Assembly (NCBI GenBank): GCA_947453195.1 | Contig: CANGFO010000001.1 | Coordinates: forward strand, 62,001 to 126,000 | Source of the DNA: Flavobacteriaceae bacterium | GTDB lineage: Bacteria > Bacteroidota > Bacteroidia > Flavobacteriales > Flavobacteriaceae | Length of the DNA stretch: 64,000 nucleotides | Direction: 5' to 3' | Shown here: piece after piece, positions 30,468 through 39,672 of the stretch | Position numbering within the stretch: position 1 is the stretch's first letter | Layout of the letters: each line of letters opens with the position of its first letter | The notes under the pieces: generated by a model | What the model was told of the DNA's origin: nothing | Databases searched by the model: none | Seen by the model: the letters and a program-made list of their open reading frames with translations, nothing else | Program-made: the position numbers and the translations under genes

Positions 30468-31241
30468 TTAGATCTTTTCTATGAATATTCTTTCGTATCC
30501 TTCGGGCACGTTGTAAGGGAAAGTAAGTTCTTCGTTAAAGGAAATGTTCTTGTATTCAATATTGATGTTGGTTTTACTCTCTTTTTGTCGGGCATCAATT
30601 GCCAAAGATAATGGTAAAATCATTGAGTCGTATCTTTTATAATCGGGATATTCTATTTGCAACGTTCTCTCTTGCAACGTTTGATTAATTTCTTGTTTTT
30701 TTACCAAATAATTATCGCTTTCAAAATAAAACGATTTATTGGTGTTGCTATCCGGATTGGATTGTAATTTGTATAATTTTTCGATAATTGTAGCTGCGTA
30801 TTTTCCGGCATGTAAATCATCAATCGTTTTTCCTAAAAACATATTTTGCAGCTTTTGATAATCTAAATCAGTGCCTATCCATTTGCTTAATAACGTGTAA
30901 TCTCCCTCAAAATATTTATTTCCAATCTTATCATAATACTGAACAGAATTAGGCGTAATCAACGCTTTTGCCATAGTAATTCCTAAAACACGAACACTAA
31001 TTAAAATCTTTTCATTCTTTTTAATCCGGATTTCGGCTTGTACATTTTGAGATTGTTTTTCATCTTCATAATGAGCGCTTGCCTTAATATACAATGTAGA
31101 AAAGTCAATTTTATTGTTATCGTAGCTTGAAATAATCTTGTCGGCAGACAAAGAAGAACTTGCTTGTCCTTCTGCCAAAACCGCTTTGGTTTTGCAGGAT
31201 GCCAATACAAGTAATAGCACAAGCGCTAAATATTTTTTCAT
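30468..31241 (-). CDS. DUF4292-type lipoprotein
   Basis: Lipobox LVLASC; LolA-like body; position before EnvC-like gene. Confidence 0.82.
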   Translation of the reverse strand: MKKYLALVLLLVLASCKTKAVLAEGQASSSLSADKIISSYDNNKIDFSTLYIKASAHYEDEKQSQNVQAEIRIKKNEKILISVRVLGITMAKALITPNSVQYYDKIGNKYFEGDYTLLSKWIGTDLDYQKLQNMFLGKTIDDLHAGKYAATIIEKLYKLQSNPDSNTNKSFYFESDNYLVKKQEINQTLQERTLQIEYPDYKRYDSMILPLSLAIDARQKESKTNINIEYKNISFNEELTFPYNVPEGYERIFIEKI

Positions 31242-31245
31242 TTTA

Positions 31246-32607
31246 TTATTTGTGTTGTAATTTTTGTTTTTCTATTAAAGCGTTTGCTTTTACAAAATAA
31301 GCATCTTTCTTTTTAAAATCGCCCAATCCGTTATAGGCCTCCCCAAGTTGAAGATTGAAATTAATTTCCAAATTTGGATCGTCAATAATAAAATCAATCC
31401 CCGATTCTAAACTTGCAATTGCTTTTTTGTAATTTTTCAATTGGTTGTTGGCCAATCCATTATAATAATACAATTGAGGCTGCGACGGAAACAATTGCAT
31501 TTGCTCTTCTGAAGCAGTTTCTAATACATCAAATTGAAAATTCTCAGTATACGCTTGCATTAATAACAATAGGGTTTCCATATCGTCATTAGTAGATTTT
31601 AAATGCATTTCATAAAAGTGAATGGCTCTAGCCCAATCTTTTTTGGATTGATAAAACTTACCTATTTCTTTGGACACTTTTACTTCTTTGTCCTTGCTAA
31701 AATACCCAATGGCATGATCTAAATCTTTATCAAACTGAGGATTATTTTTGGTGAATATTAAAAATTCATTCAATATTCGGTGTTTTAATTTAGTGTCAAT
31801 CTTTTCACTTGCCAAAACAATATTCATAGCATTAACGGCTTTTACACCGTCGTTATTGTTCAAATGAAATTTAAATAAACTCACTTGGGCCCAATCGGAA
31901 GTTGGGATTTCTTTTTCTAATTGTTGTGCAACTTCTAATGCTTTATCTTCTTGATTGCTTTTAGAATACAGAAAAATCAATGAAATATAATTGGATTCTT
32001 CTTTTGGAAATTGTTTGATTTTACTAATCAAATTGGCTTTTTCTGCTCCTTGGTATTTGGCGTCTTGCAAAATTTGCGCTTTATACAATTCTCTTTTATC
32101 AGATTTTCCAACCGTTTCATTAAGTTCGTTGATTAAATCGAGCGCTTTGTCAAACTGCTGCGTATTCATATACAACGAAACCAAATCTTCTCGATAATCG
32201 GCTTTAAACTCGACCAATTTTTGAACGATACTAATCGCTTGATTGTAATCGTGGGTATCATAACATACATCGTACATTCCTACCCAAGCCCAACGATTTT
32301 TAGGGTCTATTTTGGTAACTTTTTCAAAATTATCGTAAGCCTCTTTATATTTTTTTTGAGACAAATAATTTTTTCCCAATTCAAAATAAACGACACCATT
32401 TTCTGGCTGAAGCGTCTGGCATTTTTCTAAAGATTCAATTGCTCTATCATAGTTTTCCATTCCTTTTTGCTTCAACGATTCGAAAAAAGAATCTTCAAAT
32501 TTATTTTCCGCCAATGCCAAAGTATCCTTTGGCTCTTCTTGAGCAAAAAGATAAATAGGCGCAAAAAACATTGCGATTAGAAAAGGAAATAAAGCTGTTT
32601 TTTTCAT
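31246..32607 (-). CDS. TPR-repeat protein
   Basis: Signal peptide and repeated TPR-like units (GVVYFELGKNYLSQKKYKEAYDNFEKVTKIDPKN). Confidence 0.92.
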   Translation of the reverse strand: MKKTALFPFLIAMFFAPIYLFAQEEPKDTLALAENKFEDSFFESLKQKGMENYDRAIESLEKCQTLQPENGVVYFELGKNYLSQKKYKEAYDNFEKVTKIDPKNRWAWVGMYDVCYDTHDYNQAISIVQKLVEFKADYREDLVSLYMNTQQFDKALDLINELNETVGKSDKRELYKAQILQDAKYQGAEKANLISKIKQFPKEESNYISLIFLYSKSNQEDKALEVAQQLEKEIPTSDWAQVSLFKFHLNNNDGVKAVNAMNIVLASEKIDTKLKHRILNEFLIFTKNNPQFDKDLDHAIGYFSKDKEVKVSKEIGKFYQSKKDWARAIHFYEMHLKSTNDDMETLLLLMQAYTENFQFDVLETASEEQMQLFPSQPQLYYYNGLANNQLKNYKKAIASLESGIDFIIDDPNLEINFNLQLGEAYNGLGDFKKKDAYFVKANALIEKQKLQHK

Positions 32608-33618
32608 TTATTCTAATACCGAATAATCTCCTATACTGATACTTGTAAATTTGCCATCAAAACTTGCATGATTCCCAATCATAGCATTATCCAAATGGGC
32701 ATTTTTTATATGTGAATGCGTTTGAATCAAACTGTTTTTTATGGTACTATCACTTACATGACATCCGTCTCCTAACGATACATTAGGGCCAATAGTTGCA
32801 TTGATTAATACCACATTTTTTCCGATATAACACGGCGGAATAATGGTCGAATTTTCTTGTTTGACATCATAATCAATCAGGTGGATTCCGTCGTTATGTA
32901 AAAAGTTCAACATTTTATTGTTGGTGTCAACTGTAACATCTTTGTTTCCGCAATCCATCCATTCATCTACTTCCCCGGGAACAAATTTCATTCCTTTTGC
33001 CATCATTTGTTTAATACCATCATTAATTTGGTATTCTCCTCCGTGAACAATGTTGTTGTCCAATACTAATTGCAATTCATTTTTTAAAACGGCAACATCT
33101 TTAAAATAGTAAATTCCGATAACAGCGAGATCCGAAACAAACTCTTTTGGCTTTTCAACCAATTCGATAATTTCGTTTTTTTCATTCAAATTAATTACCC
33201 CAAAAGCTTCTGGCTGATCCACTTGTTTTACCCAAATTACACTATCGGCAGTTTTATCTATATCAAAATCGGCACGAATTAAAGTATCAGCATATGCAAT
33301 AACCACAGGACCACTCAAAGATTCTTTAGCACACATAATGGCGTGACCAGTTCCTAAGGCTTCATTTTGATAATAGATTGTTCCTTGAGCGCCCAGTTTT
33401 TGAGCAATTGCTACTAATTCTTCTTCTACTTTTGCCCCAAAACTTTCGTGTATAATAAAGGCTACTTCATCAATATCTTGATTTAATACACCGGCTATAT
33501 CTTCTACCAATCGGTGTACAATTGGTTTTCCGGCAATTGGAATAAGTGGCTTTGGAATGGTTAATGTGTGTGGTCTTAATCTTGATCCACGACCTGCCAT
33601 TGGTACTATTATTTTCAT
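32608..33618 (-). CDS. Sugar-1-phosphate nucleotidyltransferase with left-handed beta-helix C-terminus
   Basis: MKIIVPMAGRGSRLRPHTLTIPKPLIPIAGKPIVHRLVEDI; hexapeptide C-terminus. Confidence 0.93.
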   Translation of the reverse strand: MKIIVPMAGRGSRLRPHTLTIPKPLIPIAGKPIVHRLVEDIAGVLNQDIDEVAFIIHESFGAKVEEELVAIAQKLGAQGTIYYQNEALGTGHAIMCAKESLSGPVVIAYADTLIRADFDIDKTADSVIWVKQVDQPEAFGVINLNEKNEIIELVEKPKEFVSDLAVIGIYYFKDVAVLKNELQLVLDNNIVHGGEYQINDGIKQMMAKGMKFVPGEVDEWMDCGNKDVTVDTNNKMLNFLHNDGIHLIDYDVKQENSTIIPPCYIGKNVVLINATIGPNVSLGDGCHVSDSTIKNSLIQTHSHIKNAHLDNAMIGNHASFDGKFTSISIGDYSVLE

Positions 33619-33627
33619 TTTATTGTA

Positions 33628-33656
33628 ATTGCGAGGAACGAAGCAAGCCCATCCTC
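33628..33656. repeat. Decayed REP-like sequence, family A (ATTGCGAGGAACGAAGCAAGCCCATCC)
   Basis: Close to 34111-34140; intergenic. Confidence 0.65.
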
Positions 33657-33669
33657 AAATTAATTTACT

Positions 33670-34104
33670 TTATTTTACTCCTGTACTTCCAAAACCCCCT
33701 TCACCTCTAGAGGTTTCAGACAATTCTTGAACTTCAATCCATTCGGCTCTTTCGTGTTTGGCGATGATTAACTGTGCAATTCGTTCGCCATTTTCAATCA
33801 CAAAATCCTCATTAGATAAATTTACTAAAATTACGCCAATTTCACCACGATAATCGGCATCAACTGTTCCTGGAGAATTTAATACGGTGATCCCTTTTTT
33901 GGCTGCCAATCCGCTTCTTGGGCGAACTTGTGCTTCATAACCAATTGGAAGTTCAATAAAAAGTCCTGTTTTTACAATGGTTCTTTCTAACGATTTAAGC
34001 GTAATTGGTTCTGAAATATTAGCGCGCAAATCCATTCCTGCCGATGCGATGGTCTCGTAATTTGGCAATTCATGTTGCGATTTATTGATGATTTTAATGG
34101 TCAT
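33670..34104 (-). CDS. dut: dUTP diphosphatase
   Basis: [50 protein letters not shown]. Confidence 0.98.
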   Translation of the reverse strand: MTIKIINKSQHELPNYETIASAGMDLRANISEPITLKSLERTIVKTGLFIELPIGYEAQVRPRSGLAAKKGITVLNSPGTVDADYRGEIGVILVNLSNEDFVIENGERIAQLIIAKHERAEWIEVQELSETSRGEGGFGSTGVK

Positions 34105-34110
34105 TATTTA

Positions 34111-34140
34111 GTCATTGCGAGAAACGAAGCAATCTCATCC
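34111..34140. repeat. Decayed REP-like sequence, family A (GTCATTGCGAGAAACGAAGCAATCTCATCC)
   Basis: Close to 33628-33656; intergenic. Confidence 0.65.
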
Positions 34141-34147
34141 CTCTGAT

Positions 34148-35698
34148 TTATTTTTTTCTTTTAATGATTCTTAATAAAGTTTCTTTTTCGCTGTAATAAA
34201 TGAAATATAAAAACACGAAAAGGATTCCGATTTTAATAAAATAATTTTCTCTTATGTACGGAATGTAAAACGAAATGGCTGAGAACAAAATACTCAAAGT
34301 TAGGTATCCAAAAATTCGTACTCGATCATAAGGAATTGGATATTTATTTCTGCCTAAATAATAAGACAAGGCCATCATACTTCCATAAGCTGCAATAGTT
34401 GCAATTGCCGAGCCATAATAACCGCCGAAAGGTCCTTTTAAAGGGATTAAAAGATAATTTAGTGCTAAGGTTACGGCAGCACCAACTAATGAGATATAGG
34501 CGCCTATTTTCGTTTTGTTTGTCAATTTATACCAAACCGATAAATTGGTATAGATTCCTAAAAAGAAATTGGCAAAAACAATCAGCGGAACTACTTTCAT
34601 TGCCGACCAATAGGTTTCGTTATCCAATAAAATTATTTTTAACAAATCGGCAAAAACAATTACACTTAAAGATATAAATGAGCCAAATATCACAAAATAT
34701 TTGGTTATGGTAGCATAGGTTTTTGGGGCATTTTCATTATTAGCATGGCTAAAGAAAAACGGTTCTATTCCTAGAGTATAGGCAGTTCTAAATAATACCA
34801 TGAACAACCCCAATTTATAACATGCGGAATAAGCCCCAACTTCCGATTTGGCAATATTGGGTGGTAATAATTTCCCTAATAGGATTTTATCAAAATGTTC
34901 GTTGATGGCAAAGGCTAATCCTGCAATTAGTATTGGAAGTCCATATTGCATCATGCGCTTCCATAATTCGGGATCCAACTTCCAATTTATTTTAAAATAA
35001 TCGGGGGATAAAGCAACAAATGTGATTAGACTAGAAATTAAGTTTGCCAGAAAAATATAGCCTACTTGAAAATCTTCTACATAAATGGAAGCAAAAATGC
35101 CGTTTGGATCTGACGCTGCACTATTTGGCAAAGCCAATAAAAAGAAGAAGTTCAAACCTAAATTAATAACTACATTACCAATTTTAATTGCGGCATAACG
35201 CATAGGTCTTTGGTTCGCTCTTAACTTTGAAAACGGAATCACAACCAAAGCATCTAATACTAATATCCAAATGGAATAGGTGATGTATTGCACTTCGACA
35301 TTAGCATAATTAGCAAGGGTATTTCTAAATAATAAAGCGACTATAAGAAATGCTAAAGAGCTCCAGAAAATTGAAATGGTTGAAGTAGCAATTACTTTTT
35401 TCTTGTCGTCTTCAGAATTGTAAAACCGGAAGAAAGCAGTTTCTAAACCATAAGATAATATCACATTAAAAAATACCATCCAAGATAATACCGTGGTCAA
35501 ATCGGCATAGTCTGCTCGGTTTGGAAGCACATTGGTGTAAAGTCGAACCAAAAAGAAGCTAAGCATTCTTGGCAACACCATTGCCAAACCATAAATTGCA
35601 GTTTGTTTGAATAAGTTTTTATATAAACTCAATGTAATTATCTTTAATGATAAACAAAAATAGTTATAATATCGATGTAATAAAAAAAGAGCCAACAA
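34148..35698 (-). CDS. Polysaccharide biosynthesis / MOP-superfamily flippase
   Basis: Multi-TM Wzx-like protein; true start uncertain, possibly TTG near 35632 (LSLYKNLFKQTAIYGLAMVLPRML). Confidence 0.88.
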   Translation of the reverse strand: MLALFLLHRYYNYFCLSLKIITLSLYKNLFKQTAIYGLAMVLPRMLSFFLVRLYTNVLPNRADYADLTTVLSWMVFFNVILSYGLETAFFRFYNSEDDKKKVIATSTISIFWSSLAFLIVALLFRNTLANYANVEVQYITYSIWILVLDALVVIPFSKLRANQRPMRYAAIKIGNVVINLGLNFFFLLALPNSAASDPNGIFASIYVEDFQVGYIFLANLISSLITFVALSPDYFKINWKLDPELWKRMMQYGLPILIAGLAFAINEHFDKILLGKLLPPNIAKSEVGAYSACYKLGLFMVLFRTAYTLGIEPFFFSHANNENAPKTYATITKYFVIFGSFISLSVIVFADLLKIILLDNETYWSAMKVVPLIVFANFFLGIYTNLSVWYKLTNKTKIGAYISLVGAAVTLALNYLLIPLKGPFGGYYGSAIATIAAYGSMMALSYYLGRNKYPIPYDRVRIFGYLTLSILFSAISFYIPYIRENYFIKIGILFVFLYFIYYSEKETLLRIIKRKK

Positions 35699-35712
35699 AT
35701 GTTGACTCTTTT
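35681..35712 (-). terminator. Rho-independent terminator of atp operon
   Basis: AAAGAGcCAAC-AAAT-GTTGaCTCTTT with T-run on - strand. Confidence 0.75.
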
Positions 35713-35733
35713 ATGATTTTATTAATACTTAAA

Positions 35734-36594
35734 TTATCCTTTTAAAGCTTCAGCTCCACCAACAATCTCTAAGATCTCGTTAGTAATTGCCGCTTGACGT
35801 GCTTTGTTATAAGTTAATTTTAATTGATCTCTTAATTCGGTTGCGTTGTCTGTTGCTTTGTGCATTGCGGTCATACGTGCTCCATGCTCAGAAGCAAAAG
35901 AATCACGAATGGATTTGTACAATTGTGTTTTTAGAGATTTTGGGATTAACGTTAATACAATTTCCTCTTTAGATGGTTCAAAAAGATAATCACCTGCAGT
36001 AACTGGAATATCTGATTTTACAGGTGCTAATGGTAAAAATTGTTCCGTTTGAACTATTTGCGTTGCGGCATTCTTGAATTCATTGTAAACAATTTCTATT
36101 TTATCATACGCCCCAGAAGTAAACATTTCTGTTAACTCATTAGCAATTTCTGCTACAGCATCAAAAGTAAGATTGTCGTAAATTGAATTATGACTAGCAA
36201 CAACGTTGTTTGTTTTTTTCAATACATCACCACCTTTTTTTCCGATAGAAAAAACATCTACTTGTTTTCCTGCATAGGAATCAGCAATAGCTTTTGTTTG
36301 CTTAATAACATTGGTGTTAAATGCACCGCACAAACCTCTATTAGAAGTTACTGCTACAACTAACACTTTATTTATTTCGCGTTGAGCGGTAAAATCACCA
36401 CCAACTTCGCCGTCCATAGTAGCGCTTAAACTTTGTAATAATTCCGTTAATTTTTCGGCATAAGGGCGCATTGCTGTAATTGCATCTTGTGCTTTTTTCA
36501 GTTTTGCCGCAGAAACCATTTTCATTGCAGAAGTAATCTGCATCGTAGATGAAACGGATGTAATTCTATTACGGATTTCCTTTAAGTTTGCCAT
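35734..36594 (-). CDS. atpG: ATP synthase F1 gamma subunit
   Basis: MANLKEIRNRITSVSSTMQITSAMKMVSAAKLKKAQ. Confidence 0.98.
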   Translation of the reverse strand: MANLKEIRNRITSVSSTMQITSAMKMVSAAKLKKAQDAITAMRPYAEKLTELLQSLSATMDGEVGGDFTAQREINKVLVVAVTSNRGLCGAFNTNVIKQTKAIADSYAGKQVDVFSIGKKGGDVLKKTNNVVASHNSIYDNLTFDAVAEIANELTEMFTSGAYDKIEIVYNEFKNAATQIVQTEQFLPLAPVKSDIPVTAGDYLFEPSKEEIVLTLIPKSLKTQLYKSIRDSFASEHGARMTAMHKATDNATELRDQLKLTYNKARQAAITNEILEIVGGAEALKG

Positions 36595-36601
36595 TTTATT
36601 T

Positions 36602-36664
36602 GGTATTGGGTTTGGGGTTCTGGGTACTAGGACTAAAACCTAAAACCCAGGACCTTAAGCCTAA
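36602..36664. repeat. Degenerate heptanucleotide tandem array between atpA and atpG
   Basis: GGTATTG GGTTTGG GGTTCTG GGTACTA GGACTAA AACCTAA AACCCAG GACCTTA AGCCTAA. Confidence 0.65.
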
Positions 36665-38242
36665 TTAATTATATTTTGCAGAAATTTCTGAAGCTGCTTT
36701 TTCAATAACATCAGTAATGTTATCGTCTAATTTTCCAGCTTTTAATGCATCTAATGTATCTCTATGTGTATTATTTAAATATTCTAAGAAATCTTTTTCA
36801 AATTCTTTTACTTTATTTACTGGAACATTTCTTAATAAATTTTTAGAACCTACATAGATAATTGCAACTTGATCTTCTACTGTATAAGGAGAGTTCAAAC
36901 CTTGTTTTAAGATTTCAACGTTACGTTTTCCTTTTTCAATTACGTTTAAAGTAACTGCATCCAAATCAGAACCAAATTTAGCAAACGCTTCTAATTCACG
37001 GAATTGAGCTTGGTCTAATTTTAAAGTACCCGCTACTTTTTTCATGGATTTAATTTGTGCATTACCTCCCACACGAGATACCGAAATACCTACGTTAATT
37101 GCAGGACGAACTCCAGAGTTGAATAAATCTCCATCAAGGAAAATTTGTCCGTCAGTAATCGAAATTACGTTGGTTGGGATATATGCAGAAACGTCTCCAG
37201 CTTGTGTTTCAATGATTGGCAAAGCCGTTAATGAACCTCCACCTTTTACGATACCTTTTAAAGTATCTGGCAAGTCATTCATGTTTTTAGCAATATCATC
37301 ATCAGCAATTACTTTACATGCTCTTTCTAATAAACGAGAGTGTAAGTAAAATACGTCACCAGGATAAGCCTCACGACCTGGAGGTCTTCTTAATAAAAGA
37401 GATACCTCACGGTAAGCTACTGCTTGTTTAGATAAATCATCATAAACAATTAATGCAGGACGCCCTGAATCACGGAAATATTCTCCAATTGCAGCTCCGG
37501 CCATTGGTGCATATACTTGCATTGGTGCTGGATCTGATGCGTTAGCTGCTACAATTACTGTATAAGCCATAGCTCCTTTTTCTTCCAACATTTTAGCGAT
37601 TCCAGCTACAGTTGAAGCTTTTTGTCCAATTGCAACATAGATACAAAACACTGGTTTTCCAGCATCGTAAAATTCTTTTTGATTTAAGATAGTGTCGATA
37701 CAAACGGTAGATTTACCTGTTTGACGGTCACCAATTACCAACTCTCTTTGTCCACGACCTACAGGAATCATAGCATCAACCGCTTTAATACCTGTTTGTA
37801 ATGGCTCGGTTACTGGCTGACGGAAGATAACTCCAGGAGCTTTTCTTTCTAAAGGCATGTCAAACAATTCCCCTCCGATAGGTCCTTTACCATCAATTGG
37901 CTCTCCAAGTGTATTTACAACACGGCCAACAATTTGTTCTCCAACTTTTAAAGAAGCAATTCGTTGTGTTCTTTTTACTGTAGATCCTTCACGGATTCCA
38001 GTAGATGGTCCTAAAAGTACCACCCCAACGTTGTCTTCTTCTAAGTTCAATACGATTGCTTCCAATCCGTTTTCGAATTGTACTAACTCACCATATTGAG
38101 CATTTGATAAACCGTAAACACGAGCGATACCATCACCCACTTGAAGTACAGTTCCTACTTCTTCTAAACTTGCACCTGATTCAAAACCAGATAATTGTTT
38201 TTTTAATATTGCTGTAATTTCAGCTGGTTTAATTTCTGCCAT
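36665..38242 (-). CDS. atpA: ATP synthase F1 alpha subunit
   Basis: [65 protein letters not shown]. Confidence 0.99.
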   Translation of the reverse strand: MAEIKPAEITAILKKQLSGFESGASLEEVGTVLQVGDGIARVYGLSNAQYGELVQFENGLEAIVLNLEEDNVGVVLLGPSTGIREGSTVKRTQRIASLKVGEQIVGRVVNTLGEPIDGKGPIGGELFDMPLERKAPGVIFRQPVTEPLQTGIKAVDAMIPVGRGQRELVIGDRQTGKSTVCIDTILNQKEFYDAGKPVFCIYVAIGQKASTVAGIAKMLEEKGAMAYTVIVAANASDPAPMQVYAPMAGAAIGEYFRDSGRPALIVYDDLSKQAVAYREVSLLLRRPPGREAYPGDVFYLHSRLLERACKVIADDDIAKNMNDLPDTLKGIVKGGGSLTALPIIETQAGDVSAYIPTNVISITDGQIFLDGDLFNSGVRPAINVGISVSRVGGNAQIKSMKKVAGTLKLDQAQFRELEAFAKFGSDLDAVTLNVIEKGKRNVEILKQGLNSPYTVEDQVAIIYVGSKNLLRNVPVNKVKEFEKDFLEYLNNTHRDTLDALKAGKLDDNITDVIEKAASEISAKYN

Positions 38243-38265
38243 TTTGATATATCTTTAATGGAATT

Positions 38266-38793
38266 TTAATTGCTAAACTCTCTTTTTAATTCACTTAATT
38301 TACTTGCTACTGAAGCATTGTATTGTTGATCTCCAACTCTTAAAATAAATCCACCAATAATTTCTGGATCTACAATGTTGTGGATAGTAATTTTCTTTTT
38401 TGAAAACTCGGCAATTTTAGCCAATACTTTTGTTTCTAACTCTGGAGTAATTGGAAGTGCAGTAGTTACTTTGGCTACTTCAATTCCTTTACTTTCATCG
38501 TATAATCTATTGTATTGAATTGCGATATCTTCTAAGATTTCATGTCTTTTGTTTTCAAATAACAAATCAAATAAACTATTTGTTTCTGCTTGAACATTTG
38601 AAAATATTTCAGACAATGCCGATTTCTTATATTCTATTTTAATAATAGGACTAGTAAGAAAATGTTTTAATTCTGGACTTTCAGTGATTGCAGTAACAAT
38701 AGAATTCATATCCATTTTAACTGCATCTGCTTTTCCAGAAGTTTGAGCAATGTCTAATATTGCTTTGGCGTATCTAATCGCTGCTCTAGACAT
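38266..38793 (-). CDS. atpH: ATP synthase F1 delta subunit
   Basis: RYAKAILDIA...DPEIIGGFILRVGDQQYNASVASKLSELK. Confidence 0.95.
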   Translation of the reverse strand: MSRAAIRYAKAILDIAQTSGKADAVKMDMNSIVTAITESPELKHFLTSPIIKIEYKKSALSEIFSNVQAETNSLFDLLFENKRHEILEDIAIQYNRLYDESKGIEVAKVTTALPITPELETKVLAKIAEFSKKKITIHNIVDPEIIGGFILRVGDQQYNASVASKLSELKREFSN

Positions 38794-38798
38794 AATGA

Positions 38799-39299
38799 TT
38801 AGTTTAATTTAGCGTCACCCAACATTTTCTCAACTAATTTTGTTTGAGAATCTTTGTTAGATAATTCATCTCTTAATACTTTTTCAGCTATTTCTAATGA
38901 CAGTGAAGAAACTTGATTTTTCAAATCTGCCATTGCTGCATTTTTTTCGCTTTCGATAGCTGCTTTTGCTTGCGCAATCATTTTTTCACCTGCAGCTTGC
39001 GCTTCGGTTTTAGCATCGTTAATCATTTTATCTTTGATTTCACGAGCTTCTTTCATTAAAGCATCACGCTCAGCTCTTGCATCAGCTAATAATTTCTCAT
39101 TATCAGATTTAAGATTTTGCATTTCTTTTTTAGCACTTTCAGCCGATTGTAAAGCATTTTTTATACCTTCTTCTCTTTCATTTACAGCATCTAAAATTGG
39201 TTTCCAAGCAAATTTTTTCAATAAGAAAATTAATGCAATGAATAATGCTGTTTGTAAGATAAACAAGCCTAATGAAATATGACCAAATAATTCTTCCAT
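38799..39299 (-). CDS. atpF: ATP synthase F0 b subunit
   Basis: N-terminal TM plus long charged helix (WKPILDAVNEREEGIKNAL). Confidence 0.96.
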   Translation of the reverse strand: MEELFGHISLGLFILQTALFIALIFLLKKFAWKPILDAVNEREEGIKNALQSAESAKKEMQNLKSDNEKLLADARAERDALMKEAREIKDKMINDAKTEAQAAGEKMIAQAKAAIESEKNAAMADLKNQVSSLSLEIAEKVLRDELSNKDSQTKLVEKMLGDAKLN

Positions 39300-39335
39300 T
39301 ATATATGTATTTAAATTTTTTTAATTTTAAAAAAG

Positions 39336-39370
39336 AACAAAAGTTGTAACCAACCGTTACAACTTTTGTT
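39336..39370 (-). terminator. Strong hairpin between atpE and atpF: candidate attenuator or mRNA-processing element
   Basis: Perfect 15-bp inverted repeat AACAAAAGTTGTAAC-CAACC-GTTACAACTTTTGTT; U-rich CTTTTTT follows on - strand. Confidence 0.75.
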
Positions 39371-39378
39371 GTAAAAAT

Positions 39379-39570
39379 TTACGATGCAAAAATTGCAGCG
39401 AAACCAATACCTTCAATAAGTGCAGCAGCAATAAGCATCGCTGTTTGGATTTTTCCAGTAGCTTCTGGTTGACGAGCGATTGCATCCATTGCAGAACCAC
39501 CGATTCTACCAATACCAATACCAGCTCCAATAACTACTAATCCTGCTCCAACAATTCTAGGAATTTCCAT
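39379..39570 (-). CDS. atpE: ATP synthase F0 c subunit
   Basis: GAGIGIGRIGGSAMDAIARQPEATGKIQTAMLIAAALIEGIGFAAI. Confidence 0.98.
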   Translation of the reverse strand: MEIPRIVGAGLVVIGAGIGIGRIGGSAMDAIARQPEATGKIQTAMLIAAALIEGIGFAAIFAS

Positions 39571-39648
39571 AAAAATATGTATTAAAAATTAAACATTCAA
39601 TTTGATAAACGATAAAATTAATGATTTAAGAACTTTATTTAACTTTCA

Positions 39649-39672
39649 AAAATCTAAATTCTAAATTCTAAT
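39649..39672. repeat. Short heptanucleotide repeat at atpB 3' end
   Basis: - strand TTAGAAT TTAGAAT TTAGATT TT, starting at the stop codon. Confidence 0.5.

Noticed and set aside
37044-37349. 101-aa + strand ORF inside atpA
   Set aside because: Antisense to a highly conserved gene; explained by codon bias on the opposite strand
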